64,000 nucleotides of DNA from Betaproteobacteria bacterium HGW-Betaproteobacteria-4. Its GTDB lineage: Bacteria > Pseudomonadota > Gammaproteobacteria > Burkholderiales > Rhodocyclaceae. Position numbers and translations under genes: made by a program. The stretch covers positions 1 through 64,000 of the forward strand of contig PHCH01000001.1 of NCBI GenBank assembly GCA_002840785.1. The letters run 5' to 3'. Below, one piece after another: positions 1 to 9,596 of the stretch (position 1 is its first letter; every line of letters begins with the position of its first letter). The notes under the pieces are model-generated. The model ran no database searches, was not told where the DNA came from, and saw only the letters and a list, made by a program, of their open reading frames with translations.

Positions 1-46
1 ATGATAGTGAGCTTCCGCTCGCGAAAGTAGGTCAACGCCAGACTCC
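1..46 (+). rRNA. rrf: 5S rRNA, 3' end only (truncated by window start)
   Basis: Sequence ...ATAGTGAGCTTCCGCTCGCGAAAGTAGGTCAACGCCAGACTC resembles the conserved 5S 3' region (GCGAAAGTAGGnCA.CGCCAG) and is followed by a strong terminator. Confidence 0.7.
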
Positions 47-55
47 CCCACAAGC

Positions 56-90
56 AAAGCCCCTCCCGGTATTCCGGCGAGGGGCTTTTT
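56..90 (+). terminator. Rho-independent terminator after rRNA operon
   Basis: AAGCCCCTC-CCGGTATTCCGGC-GAGGGGCTTTTT hairpin plus T run. Confidence 0.85.
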
Positions 91-149
91 GCTTTGGCTG
101 CGAATAGCCGTTTAGAATAAGACGTTTTGACGATTTGAGGAGGCCGAAA

Positions 150-914
150 TCAGTTTTGGATGATTTGTTTTATAGCCTCAGCTGCTGCAACCATGCCGAA
201 TACTGATGTGACACAAACAGATGAACCGAATCCGGTGCAATTGAGTCCCAATGAGGACTTTTCGGTATCACATGTAGTTGTTCTATCTGGATAACGAACT
301 GGCTCGGTTGAAAAAATAGCTGAAACGTTAAATTTCTTCTTTGGGTCTTTCGGAAAGCCATATTCCCGGCGGAGTATCGAACGAACCTTGGCCAGTAGAG
401 GGTCTTGAATGGTCCGACTTAGATCGGCTGCAGAAATTCTTGTCGGATCTATTTTTCCGCCAGCCGCTCCGGCGACGATAATAGGCGTATTAATCTCCCG
501 GCAAAAGGACGCTATGGCGGCCTTGGCGCGGACCTGGTCAATCGCATCAATAACCACTGAAAAATTTTGATCGAGGATGCTTTTCACGTTTTCAGGGGTG
601 ACAAAATCTTCGATGATGGAGACTTTGCAATCTGGGTTGATTGCTAGTATTCGCTCGGAAATGGCATCAACTTTCGACTTGCCGTAGATATCTCCAAGCG
701 CATGGATTTGTCGATTTGTATTCGATTCGGCAACCATGTCGAGATCTACTACTGTGATCTGCCCCACTCCGGTACGGGCGAGAGCTTCAACACTCCACGA
801 ACCAACGCCGCCAATTCCAACCACACAAACGTTGGCACTTCGTAAGCGTTCAGCGCCATCTGTTCCATAAAGACGTGTTACTCCTCCAAAACGACGCTCA
901 AGATCAACAGACAT
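150..914 (-). CDS. tcdA: tRNA threonylcarbamoyladenosine dehydratase (E1/ThiF-like)
   Basis: ERRFGGVTRLYG..GVGSWSVEALARTGVG..DLD.V..SNTNRQ; TcdA/CsdL family. Confidence 0.9.
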   Translation of the reverse strand: MSVDLERRFGGVTRLYGTDGAERLRSANVCVVGIGGVGSWSVEALARTGVGQITVVDLDMVAESNTNRQIHALGDIYGKSKVDAISERILAINPDCKVSIIEDFVTPENVKSILDQNFSVVIDAIDQVRAKAAIASFCREINTPIIVAGAAGGKIDPTRISAADLSRTIQDPLLAKVRSILRREYGFPKDPKKKFNVSAIFSTEPVRYPDRTTTCDTEKSSLGLNCTGFGSSVCVTSVFGMVAAAEAIKQIIQN

Positions 915-2017
915 CAGTTTTCAATGGTCTTTCGAATAACGGCATTGAACGGAACAATCCATTCAGGGGAGAATTGATTGTCGCAGGCATTTATTTCAGC
1001 GATGGCTCGCAGTACGGAACGGTTTTTCCCCCGGTGGATGTGTTTGAGCATTACTGCTTCGAACGCATCGACGATAGCGAGAATTTTGGCGCCAGTACAG
1101 ATATCGGAGTCGTGCAGCCCTTTTGGGTAGCCTCCTCCGTCCGGCATTTCGTGGTGCTGGGCGACCATTTCTGCCGCCGCATTCCAATAGGGAATCCGTT
1201 CTAATATTCCAGCGGCGAAGCCCGGGTGATTTTTCAGGCTGAGCTTGTCATCTGGACTCATTTTGCCAACTTTCAACCAGATTGATTCCGGGAGAAGCAT
1301 CATCCCAAGATCGTGCAGATACACCGCGGCTTCTAACTGAGTAGGATCAACCGGGCTGATGCCGGCCTTGTTGGTTTCTAGTGCAAGGCGAAGGATGCGC
1401 ATGGTTCTCCCCTTGAAAAGGGGGGAGCGACTTTCAAATTGCAGCGCAAGTGAGCGGAAAAACTGCAAATCGCTAGTAGCTGTTTTTTGTTCCGGATTTG
1501 GAGTCCCTGACCGCGGAGGGCGGCTTGATATATCCGGAATGACCGGGGGAAAACCGGTAACGGCCTCGATCAGGTCGGCGCAAGCCGCATCTATCTGTTC
1601 GGTTGATTCTTGGGCGAGGGCTTCGAGTCCCTGTATGAGGATATCGAGTTGAAGGTTGTCCAGCGATTTGTTCGCCAGCAAGGCATTGGTTGCCAACTCA
1701 AGGCGGTCAACGGCGAGCAGTATCATTTCTGCCAGCGGCTCAGAGAAGGGAATTTCACCTTCTCGAAAACGAGCCATCATTGTTTCTATCGGATGCGCAA
1801 TGGCAATGCCCAAATCAAATTTGCACAGCGAAGCATCGCCTTTGATATTGTGAACGGCCCGAAAGAGGGCTGCAATAATCTCCCGATCCGTTCTGTTTTT
1901 TCTTAAGCGAGTGACGTCGCGCTCGATTTCCGGCGCGCGGTCGGTCAGAACCTCGGCAAACTCGTCCAACGCCTCGCGATCCTGGATCGTTGGCGCGATG
2001 ATAGCCCGAATGTCCAT
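914..2017 (-). CDS. Hpt domain plus HD-GYP phosphodiesterase-like protein
   Basis: N-terminal Hpt (AVHNIKGDASLC), C-terminal YLHDLGMMLLP, NHP, QHHEMPDGGGYP. Confidence 0.8.
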   Translation of the reverse strand: MDIRAIIAPTIQDREALDEFAEVLTDRAPEIERDVTRLRKNRTDREIIAALFRAVHNIKGDASLCKFDLGIAIAHPIETMMARFREGEIPFSEPLAEMILLAVDRLELATNALLANKSLDNLQLDILIQGLEALAQESTEQIDAACADLIEAVTGFPPVIPDISSRPPRSGTPNPEQKTATSDLQFFRSLALQFESRSPLFKGRTMRILRLALETNKAGISPVDPTQLEAAVYLHDLGMMLLPESIWLKVGKMSPDDKLSLKNHPGFAAGILERIPYWNAAAEMVAQHHEMPDGGGYPKGLHDSDICTGAKILAIVDAFEAVMLKHIHRGKNRSVLRAIAEINACDNQFSPEWIVPFNAVIRKTIEN

Positions 2018-2097
2018 GCCGTCTCCCTTGCTTCCATTAATCTGAGCAGTTTAACAAACTGGCGCGCAAAACAGCGCTCAACCTTGATCGTTCAGTC

Positions 2098-3123
2098 TTG
2101 ACTGTACAGGCGCCGCCACCTAAGATTCCGCGCTTCATTGAGGAATTACCTTACGTGACTTTGGAACAGCTCTACGCCCTGATTGGGCCTGACATGAAGG
2201 CCGTTGATGCGGTCATCCGCGAACGCCTGCATTCAGAGGTGGTCCTGGTCAGGCAGGTTGCCGAATACATCATCGGTGCTGGCGGCAAGCGCATGCGTCC
2301 AGCTCTCGTGTTGCTTGCAGCGGGAGCGCTTGGCTATCAGGGCGTTCGCCACCATGAAATGGCGGCGGTCGTCGAGTTCATTCATACCGCCACCTTGTTG
2401 CATGATGACGTGGTTGATGAGTCCGCATTACGGCGCGGGCAAGATACGGCCAATGCAATGTTTGGCAATGCTGCTAGCGTCTTGGTAGGCGATTTCCTCT
2501 ATTCGCGTGCGTTCCAGATGATGGTGCTGGTCGATAACATGCGCGTGATGCAGGTTCTTTCCAATGCGACAAATATCATCGCTGAAGGCGAGGTCTTGCA
2601 GTTAATGAATTGCCATGATGCCGACGTTGATGAAGCGCGTTACATGCAGGTAATTCATTACAAGACAGCAAAGCTTTTTGAAGCCGCGGCACAGTTGGGG
2701 GCTATTCTTGGTCAAGCGTCTCCGGAAATCGAAATGGCACTGGCCACCTATGGAATGCATCTGGGTACAGCCTTCCAGTTGATTGATGACGTCCTTGATT
2801 ATTCTGGCCACGAGGCTGACACAGGCAAGCACATTGGGGACGACCTTGCAGAAGGAAAGCCGACCTTGCCTTTGATCTACGTCATGCAGCATGGAACCGT
2901 CGAGCAGGCAGCATGCGTGCGCAAGGCAATCGAAGAGGGGGGGCGCGATGATTTCCCCGCTGTTCTTGATGCGATCAGAAATAGTGGCGCTCTACACCAT
3001 GCGCGGACCCGTGCTGCCCATGAGGCAGATCTCGCCAGAGCATCAATTCAGTGCCTGGGGGATTCAAATTATAAAAAAGCTCTGCTACAATTGACGCTCT
3101 TTGCAGTTGAGAGAAATCATTAA
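2098..3123 (+). CDS. ispB: Octaprenyl diphosphate synthase
   Basis: Polyprenyl synthetase motifs GGKRMRPAL, LLHDDVVDES, QLIDDVLDYSG; TTG start. Confidence 0.9.
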   Translation: MTVQAPPPKIPRFIEELPYVTLEQLYALIGPDMKAVDAVIRERLHSEVVLVRQVAEYIIGAGGKRMRPALVLLAAGALGYQGVRHHEMAAVVEFIHTATLLHDDVVDESALRRGQDTANAMFGNAASVLVGDFLYSRAFQMMVLVDNMRVMQVLSNATNIIAEGEVLQLMNCHDADVDEARYMQVIHYKTAKLFEAAAQLGAILGQASPEIEMALATYGMHLGTAFQLIDDVLDYSGHEADTGKHIGDDLAEGKPTLPLIYVMQHGTVEQAACVRKAIEEGGRDDFPAVLDAIRNSGALHHARTRAAHEADLARASIQCLGDSNYKKALLQLTLFAVERNH

Positions 3124-3138
3124 GTTTCTTTCTGATGT

Positions 3139-3215
3139 CGGAGTGTAGCTCAGCCTGGTAGAGCACTGCGTTCGGGACGCAGGGGTCGCAAGTTCGAATC
3201 CTGTCACTCCGACCA
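3139..3215 (+). tRNA. tRNA-Pro (CGG anticodon)
   Basis: Acceptor CGGAGTG/CACTCCG, anticodon arm CTGCG-TTCGGGA-CGCAG, T-loop GTTCGAATC, encoded CCA; 77 nt. Confidence 0.95.
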
Positions 3216-3231
3216 AAACACTGCAAAGAAG

Positions 3232-3268
3232 AAAACCCACGTAATTCAAAAGATTACGTGGGTTTTTT
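3232..3268 (+). terminator. Rho-independent terminator after tRNA-Pro
   Basis: AAAACCCACGTAAT-TCAAAAG-ATTACGTGGGTTTTTT. Confidence 0.85.
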
Positions 3269-3387
3269 GTTTTCTAAAGCCCTGGTTCGCAACGTCCATT
3301 TGTCATCGCCGTGACTATTTCGTGACTAAATTGTGGCTATTTCGTGACTAGGGTTCAGTGCGCTAAGCGGCAATTCGAAAATATTGA

Positions 3388-3642
3388 CTACTGCGCGCTG
3401 TGACTGTCCTCTGTGACCGTCTCGTCAGGCACATATTCAGCCAATTGTTCTAATTTGCATCCGAAGAACCTGCACAGCTTGTCTAGGTTGTCCGTAACGG
3501 TGCTGTAGCTTCGTTGATTCACCATCTTTGAAAGCGTGACGCGATTGATACCCGTTGCTTGAGATACCTCGAGCAACGTCACACGCTTTCCCTCTGAAAA
3601 GCGTTTTTCTGCGAGCAGTTCTTGTAAGCGAAAACGTATCAT
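3388..3642 (-). CDS. XRE/Cro-CI family helix-turn-helix regulator
   Basis: TLLEVSQATGINRVTLSKMVNQRSYSTVTDNLDKLCRFFGC. Confidence 0.75.
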   Translation of the reverse strand: MIRFRLQELLAEKRFSEGKRVTLLEVSQATGINRVTLSKMVNQRSYSTVTDNLDKLCRFFGCKLEQLAEYVPDETVTEDSHSAQ

Positions 3643-3765
3643 TGTTCATCAATATTAACGTACGTAACAAATTTCTTGCAAAACCAATTCGTTTGTGTAA
3701 CGATATATTTACATTGATTCAGAAAAAGATATCGATGTATTTATTAACTAACAAACGAGGTTGCT

Positions 3766-4050
3766 ATGTACTCAGCTATTCCCAGCGCAGCTAACCATCT
3801 GTCAGACAATTCTAGCGCTAGTCTGACTTACCTGACCACTGACGAACTTTCCTCGAGAATCAAGTACGACTCTCGGACCATTCGGGAAAGACTCAAAGAT
3901 AGCGTTCTGCTGGAAGGTATCCACTATATCCGTCCATTTGGCGGCCGAAAAATTCTCTACATCTGGGAGAAGATTGAATTTGACATGGCAAAACGCACTG
4001 TCAGTTCATTCTCGATTCCTATGGCCAATGGAGGGGTATGCCATGGCTAG
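3766..4050 (+). CDS. Small DNA-binding/excisionase-like protein
   Basis: LTTDELSSRIKYDSRTIRERLKDSVLLEGIHYIRPFGGRKILYIWEKIEFDM, directly upstream of and overlapping the integrase. Confidence 0.55.
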   Translation: MYSAIPSAANHLSDNSSASLTYLTTDELSSRIKYDSRTIRERLKDSVLLEGIHYIRPFGGRKILYIWEKIEFDMAKRTVSSFSIPMANGGVCHG

Positions 4051-5290
4051 CATTCAAGTTCGAAAGGAAAGTAATACCCTGATCATCGACTTTTATTGGC
4101 AAGGAAAGCGTTGCCGTGAGCAAACACTTTTGGTGGATAGCTCAACCAATAGGAAACGGCTCTCCAAGGTTGCTGAAAAAATCGAAGAAAAAATTTCGAC
4201 TGGAGAATTCAACTACCGCGAATTTTTCCCCAACAGCAAGAATGCCGCGAAATTTGACCTTCCCGAGCCCTCTGCTACGGTCGTAGCGCAAGCTGTATTG
4301 AACATGGGTCATTCGGATGTCGGCAGCACGCCTTTGTTCAAAGACTTCGCCGAGGTTTGGTATTCCGAGAAAGCCGTGGAGTGGCGGACGTCCCATAAAA
4401 AGACGATCCGCGATGACATCAATAAGCGTCTGAATCCCCGATTTGGGGATATGGAGGTCGGCGTCATCACTAAGGCTGACATTCTTGCTTTCCGTGCAGA
4501 CCTCGCCAAAGCTCCGGCACGGAACAAGAACACTACGCTGTCGAATCCACGAATCAATAAAATCCTCGATCCGCTAAGGCAAATCATCTGCGAAGCCGCC
4601 GACCGCTTTAATTTTCGCACGCCCTTCCAGAACATCAAACAACTTCGCGTAAAGCGGAGCGATGTCGAACCCTTCTCGCTGGACGAAGTGAAGGCGATCA
4701 TCAATACCGTACGGCCGGACTTCAAGAACTACTTCACGGTCCGCTTCTTTACTGGGATGCGCACGGGCGAAGTTCACGGCCTCAAGTGGAAATACATCGA
4801 TTTTGAGCGCCGCCTGATTCTCGTCCGGGAAACCGTGGTGGATGGTGAAGAAACCTACACCAAGACCGATTCCTCACAGCGTGAAATCCAGATGTCGCAA
4901 CTGGTCTTCGACGCGTTGAAGGAGCAGCACAAAGGTACTGGAAAGCGTTCGGAGTTTGTCTTCTGTAATCGGGATGGATTGACGCTCGACTACAAGAACG
5001 TCAATAACCGTGTCTGGAAGCCTCTATTGCGTCATCTTGGGCTCAAGGTACGTCGGCCTTATCAATGTAGGCATACGGCAGCCACGCTGTGGATGGGAGC
5101 AGGGGAGAACCCAGAGTGGATCGCCAGGCAGCTAGGGCACAGCACCACGGAAATGTTATTCCGTGTCTATTCGCGCTATGTGCCCAATCTAACTCGGCGC
5201 GATGGATCAGCGTTTGAACGCATGCTGACGGCCTCGCTGGGTGAAGGTCAGGCGCAGATTGTTGTAGATCCCGTTTCGGAAGGAGTTTAA
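4043..5290 (+). CDS. Tyrosine recombinase / site-specific integrase
   Basis: GMRTGEVHGLKW, CRHTAATLWMGAG, ARQLGHSTTEMLFRVYSRYV; start refined to ATG 4043 (MASIQVRKE), adjacent to tRNA-Pro. Confidence 0.9.
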   Translation: MASIQVRKESNTLIIDFYWQGKRCREQTLLVDSSTNRKRLSKVAEKIEEKISTGEFNYREFFPNSKNAAKFDLPEPSATVVAQAVLNMGHSDVGSTPLFKDFAEVWYSEKAVEWRTSHKKTIRDDINKRLNPRFGDMEVGVITKADILAFRADLAKAPARNKNTTLSNPRINKILDPLRQIICEAADRFNFRTPFQNIKQLRVKRSDVEPFSLDEVKAIINTVRPDFKNYFTVRFFTGMRTGEVHGLKWKYIDFERRLILVRETVVDGEETYTKTDSSQREIQMSQLVFDALKEQHKGTGKRSEFVFCNRDGLTLDYKNVNNRVWKPLLRHLGLKVRRPYQCRHTAATLWMGAGENPEWIARQLGHSTTEMLFRVYSRYVPNLTRRDGSAFERMLTASLGEGQAQIVVDPVSEGV

Positions 5291-5293
5291 AGC

Positions 5294-6223
5294 ATGACTG
5301 CATCTATTCCTCTGTCCCACGCTGTCGTTCAATCCTCTTCCGAGACAGCTGCCTATTACCGACTCACGAGTATTACCCGCCTGCCCGGAAAAGGGGGCCG
5401 GGGTGTCACCAACATCGCAACGCTGTATCACGAGCAGGGTGCCCTTGAAGTCACCTGGCAGTCTGCACAGGTTGATAGTCGCCTGAAGCGTGGCTGCTAT
5501 GTAGCCATGCGTGGCATCGAGCATTCAGTCGCATCGGACAGTGTGACCAAGATCCAGCGCCTCGATCTGCTCGACAAGCCACTGCCGAGCATTAATCCGT
5601 TCGATGTGGTGCCTGCCAATTGGGTTCGTGATCGCGCCCTGGTAAAGCGTGCCAGTAACTTGTGGGGCCAGCTCTCTCGTCCACTTCAGCATCTGGTTAC
5701 TGCTGTGTTGTGGGATGGGAGTCGGTTCGAACGCTTCGTGACCGGGCCTGCTGCATTGAGTTGCTACCCGCCGGTGCCCAATGCCAATCTCAGTCACGCC
5801 GTTGAAACCGCTGAAACTGCTCTGATGCTGGCGAATGGTCTGATGGATGTCTCGACATCTGTGGTGATCGTCGCCGCCCTGTTGCACGATGCTGGGAAGG
5901 CAGATGACTTTAGGCTTAGTCCGGATCGTGATGGCTATGCCTATTCCGAACGCGGCCAATTGGTCGGGGCGCGCCACACGGTTCTCGAGTGGCTGGCGGT
6001 CGCGCGGGGTAGGGACGGGGTAATTGTGCCGGAGGGGCAATACCTCGCCTTGATTCATGCGCTGACTGCAACTCGCGGTGCTGGTTGGTTGGGTATTCGC
6101 GAGCCGCAGATTATCGAAGCCACAATTCTCGCAGCGGCTGATCGGGTCTGTAACGAATCGGGGTGGTCGCCCAATCGCTACGCCGAGCGGCATGAGTCGT
6201 TCCGGACGGGCGGTGTGCGTTGA
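5294..6223 (+). CDS. OB-fold-like plus HD-domain protein (YhaM-like architecture)
   Basis: HAVETAETALMLANG...ALLHDAGKADDFRLS..GQLVGARHTVLEWL...LALIHALTATRG...EATILAAADRV. Confidence 0.55.
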   Translation: MTASIPLSHAVVQSSSETAAYYRLTSITRLPGKGGRGVTNIATLYHEQGALEVTWQSAQVDSRLKRGCYVAMRGIEHSVASDSVTKIQRLDLLDKPLPSINPFDVVPANWVRDRALVKRASNLWGQLSRPLQHLVTAVLWDGSRFERFVTGPAALSCYPPVPNANLSHAVETAETALMLANGLMDVSTSVVIVAALLHDAGKADDFRLSPDRDGYAYSERGQLVGARHTVLEWLAVARGRDGVIVPEGQYLALIHALTATRGAGWLGIREPQIIEATILAAADRVCNESGWSPNRYAERHESFRTGGVR

Positions 6224-6489
6224 GTCGCGCGACATTCATGATGCGCTGTCGCGATGAGTGGCGGAGACTTAATCCCAAGTTTGTACGGTCAGGCACAACC
6301 CTGGGGGAAACTTTCTGGGATGCATGCCGCGAAGGTGTCTATGGTTTCTTCGCCCCGCCGGGCCTGCTCTGGTGGTTGTGTTTAAACGCGTGGAAATAGC
6401 CGGCGCCGGATTCCGGCAATATGCAAAGGCGGTAGTCTGAGTTGATGTAACGCAAAGGGCAGGGGTTCGGGCATTGGTAGACTTTCCGA

Positions 6490-6735
6490 ATGCCTAAATT
6501 CCTGCCCCCATCCACCCCGCAACTGAATCGGTTACGCGCTGCTGCCACGCTGATTCCCATCATTGAATCAGGATTGGCTGACTCAAAACTATCACCGGAT
6601 AAGGCTGCCTTGATGGCTTCCTTCTGCGAATGGGCCGCTGAAGCCACGACGAGCGATGCAGAAGAGGCCATGCTTTCTGAGAGTATCGGTCAAGGTTTGG
6701 ATCGATTGAAGGCACGGTTCGCTAGATCGGTATAA
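6490..6735 (+). CDS. Hypothetical protein
   Basis: 81 aa ORF; no recognised domain. Confidence 0.35.
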   Translation: MPKFLPPSTPQLNRLRAAATLIPIIESGLADSKLSPDKAALMASFCEWAAEATTSDAEEAMLSESIGQGLDRLKARFARSV

Positions 6736-6787
6736 ATTCCGTATAGTGGTTACGGAAATCTTCGGCTTTTATGCCCTCAAGTAAATA

Positions 6788-7126
6788 TTGATTAACTATA
6801 GGAACAAAATGGACATTTCTAATCTTTCCGTATCTGAGCTGAAATCTCTTCTTGAGCAAATCCCCGCGGAGATCAAACGGCGTGAAAAGCAAGAGAAAGG
6901 CCGTATCCGGCAAGAGCTTGAGGCATTGGCAGCAAAGAGTGGCTATTCCCTCGATGAGTTGCTAAATGAGGCAAGTGAGAAGGTCCGCAAAGTGGTAAAA
7001 GTTGTTCCGGTCAAATATCGCCATCCACAGGATAGCTCTTTGGCTTGGACGGGCAGAGGTCGCCAACCAAAGTGGGTAGTAGAGTTTTTGGCTGCAGGAG
7101 GGACGCTGGGGCAACTTTCAATCTGA
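6788..7126 (+). CDS. H-NS family nucleoid-associated protein
   Basis: C-terminal YRHPQDSSLAWTGRGRQPKWV plus N-terminal coiled coil. Confidence 0.9.
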   Translation: MINYRNKMDISNLSVSELKSLLEQIPAEIKRREKQEKGRIRQELEALAAKSGYSLDELLNEASEKVRKVVKVVPVKYRHPQDSSLAWTGRGRQPKWVVEFLAAGGTLGQLSI

Positions 7127-7146
7127 GTTGTTCAAAGCTAAACAAC

Positions 7147-7170
7147 AAGGGCCGCGTATGCGGCCTTTTT
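7147..7170 (+). terminator. Rho-independent terminator after H-NS gene
   Basis: AAGGGCCGC-GTAT-GCGGCCTTTTT. Confidence 0.75.
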
Positions 7171-7360
7171 GCTAGCCCTGCGGGATCATCCAGCGCGAGT
7201 AGTCGAGAGCCAGATTTCCGATGAGCTAAATTAGATTTGCACATCGTGGCTGACTTGAATAAGTAAATTGACCATCAAATCCGGATGCGTTGAAGCCGTA
7301 TTCAAACGTGGCCGTTCACAATCCAAACCTGCCCAACCTGCATTACAGAGAACAGAACCA

Positions 7361-7615
7361 ATGAAAACGCCGATTCAAGCCGCCGTTGATGAAGTAATGA
7401 AGAGCCGCTATTCGTGCCGAGCTTATTTGCCAACTGAGGTCCCCAAGAAAGTCATCGAGGAAATTCTGGCCATTGCATCTCGAGCACCATCCGGAACCAA
7501 CATCCAACCTTGGAAGGTTTGGGTTCTGACGGGAGAAAGCAAAACCAAACTTAGTGAGCGCATTGTCGCGGCTTTTGATGATCCGGAAGAAGCCGCTACC
7601 CATTCGGAGAGTTAG
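7361..7615 (+). pseudogene. Nitroreductase family, N-terminal fragment
   Basis: MKSRYSCRAYLPTEVPKKVIEEILAIASRAPSGTNIQPWKVWVLTG then stops at the junction with patatin sequence. Confidence 0.7.
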
Positions 7616-8364
7616 GCTATAGCGTTGACGCCATCTTGGAGTTGTACCGCAAGCACGTGCCCGTAGTTATGTCGCAGAAGACTGCTCAGGCTAGGTCGGT
7701 AGCGCTGAAGAAATTGGCCAGCGAAGTCTTCGGCGATGCGACGTTTAACGACGTAAAGACCGGCATCGGTATCGTCTCAGCCAAGTGGCTGACCGAGCGC
7801 CCGATGATCTTCAAGGGTAGCGTTGCGCAGGCGCACGGTCGCGTGAGCACATTTGTACCCGGCTTCGGCGTGAGCATCGCCGATGCCGTCAAGGCATCGT
7901 GCTCTGCATATCCCTTCTTTGAGCGCACGATCGTCCGGACCTCGATGGGCGAGGAGATCGAGTTGATAGACGGTGGCTACTGCGCGAACAACCCGACTTT
8001 GTACGCGATTGCGGATGCTGTGCAGGCTCTCAAGCGCGAGCGCAAGGATATCCGGCTGGTGAGCGTCGGCGTGGGCATCTACCCGGACCCTAAACCGGGC
8101 CTCCTGATGCGACTGGCGAAGAAGTATCTCGTCAGCGTCCAGTTGCTGCAGAAGACTCTGGAGATTAATACGCAGTCGATGGACCAGTTGCGCCAGATTC
8201 TGTTCCAAGACGTGCCGACCATCCGGATTAGCGACTCCTACGTTACCCCTGAAATGGCCACCGACCTGTTGGAGCACGACCTCAAGAAGCTGGGCATCCT
8301 GTTTCAACGCGGACGTGAGTCGTTTGCCTCGCGGGAGAAGCAGCTTCGCGAGTATTTGATGTAG
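7615..8364 (+). pseudogene. CapV-like patatin phospholipase, 5'-truncated (lacks GGGxRG and GxSxG)
   Basis: Begins at GYSVDAILELYRKHVP (the region normally just after GxSxG); retains SCSAYPFF and catalytic-Asp motif IDGGYCANNP. Confidence 0.75.
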
Positions 8365-8379
8365 CCAAGGAAGAGATAG

Positions 8380-9273
8380 ATGCCAATACCAGAATCGCAA
8401 TTGGAAACGTGGTCGCACCAAGGGTCGATCACCCAGTCGAGCAACACCTACAACACGATCAAGAGCGTACTGGAAGCTAGCACCACACCTTACGCTAGCA
8501 AGAACTTCAAGGTGTTCCTCCAAGGCTCATACGGCAATGATACAAACATCTACGCCGAGAGCGACGTGGATCTCGTCATCCGGCTTGACGACTGCTTTCA
8601 GAGTGACCTTAGCGAACTGACAGAAGAGGAGAAAGCCGCATACAAGTCCGGGTTTCCTGACGCGACCTATACGTATGCCGACTTTAAGAAGGATGTTTTA
8701 TCGGTACTCACGCAGGCATACGGAGGGGCAGTCACAGCAGGCGATAAGGCTATTGCCATTGATGCCAATGGATCGCGTCGCAAAGCCGATGTGATTGTGG
8801 CCATCCAATTTCGGCGCTACTTCAAGTTCCGGTCATCAAGCGACTCAACGTATGTTGAAGGGATTTGCTTCTGGAACGGCAATGGAGACCGGATCGCGAA
8901 CTACCCGAAACAGCACTCGGCCAATCTGACAGCGAAGCACCAGAGTACTTCAAAGTGGTTCAAGCCGTTGGCTCGTGTGTTCAAAAACATGCGCAGTCGA
9001 ATGGTTGACGAAGGCTTGATCAAGCCCGGTGTGGCACCTTCGTACTATATCGAAGGCCTGCTCTACAACGTACCAAACGAGAAATTAACGTCCAGCTACC
9101 AAGACTGCGTGGTCAACGCTTTGAACTGGTACCGACAGGAGGCGTTGAAGACGGATCTTGTGTGTGCCAATGAACAGTATTACTTGCTACGTGACGGACA
9201 ACATACCTGCTGGAACCAAGCGAATTGCGACGCGTTTATTGAAGCTGCAGTTAGGTTGTGGAATGAGTGGTAA
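8380..9273 (+). CDS. CBASS CD-NTase (cGAS/DncV-like nucleotidyltransferase)
   Basis: [24 protein letters not shown] (GS..DxD) and third acidic residue in [11 protein letters not shown]; 16 nt downstream of the patatin. Confidence 0.85.
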   Translation: MPIPESQLETWSHQGSITQSSNTYNTIKSVLEASTTPYASKNFKVFLQGSYGNDTNIYAESDVDLVIRLDDCFQSDLSELTEEEKAAYKSGFPDATYTYADFKKDVLSVLTQAYGGAVTAGDKAIAIDANGSRRKADVIVAIQFRRYFKFRSSSDSTYVEGICFWNGNGDRIANYPKQHSANLTAKHQSTSKWFKPLARVFKNMRSRMVDEGLIKPGVAPSYYIEGLLYNVPNEKLTSSYQDCVVNALNWYRQEALKTDLVCANEQYYLLRDGQHTCWNQANCDAFIEAAVRLWNEW

Positions 9274-9596
9274 CGGTGGCAGAGCCCGTCATTCCAATCG
9301 CCGGCCTTGGTAGGTAACCGTATTTGAAGCTCAACTCCCCTGAAGGCAGCCGCCATGCTGGTACGACAGGGCTACTTTGCTAAGCAGACACTCGGATTTG
9401 TATGCGAAAGTCGTGGCAGTTCAGACGTCCTAGCCGTGGGGGCAGGACTGCCCATCCTGAAGGCGACTGTTATCTTCGGCTTCATGCCCTAATGTCGGAT
9501 AAACTCTGAACTTCTACCCATTATCAATATGTCGTGTGGCATTCTCGTCGCCAACTTCTCCGGTGGCTATTATCCGGGCTTTGTTACCAGAAACAG

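Noticed and set aside
150-914. ThiF/E1-like protein as a CBASS Cap2 ancillary component
   Set aside because: Sequence is TcdA-like, lies outside the island before tRNA-Pro on the opposite strand; housekeeping tRNA modification is the simpler reading.
9280-9596. Additional small gene between CD-NTase and the S-2TMbeta effector
   Set aside because: No ORF with plausible coding signature on either strand; looks intergenic.
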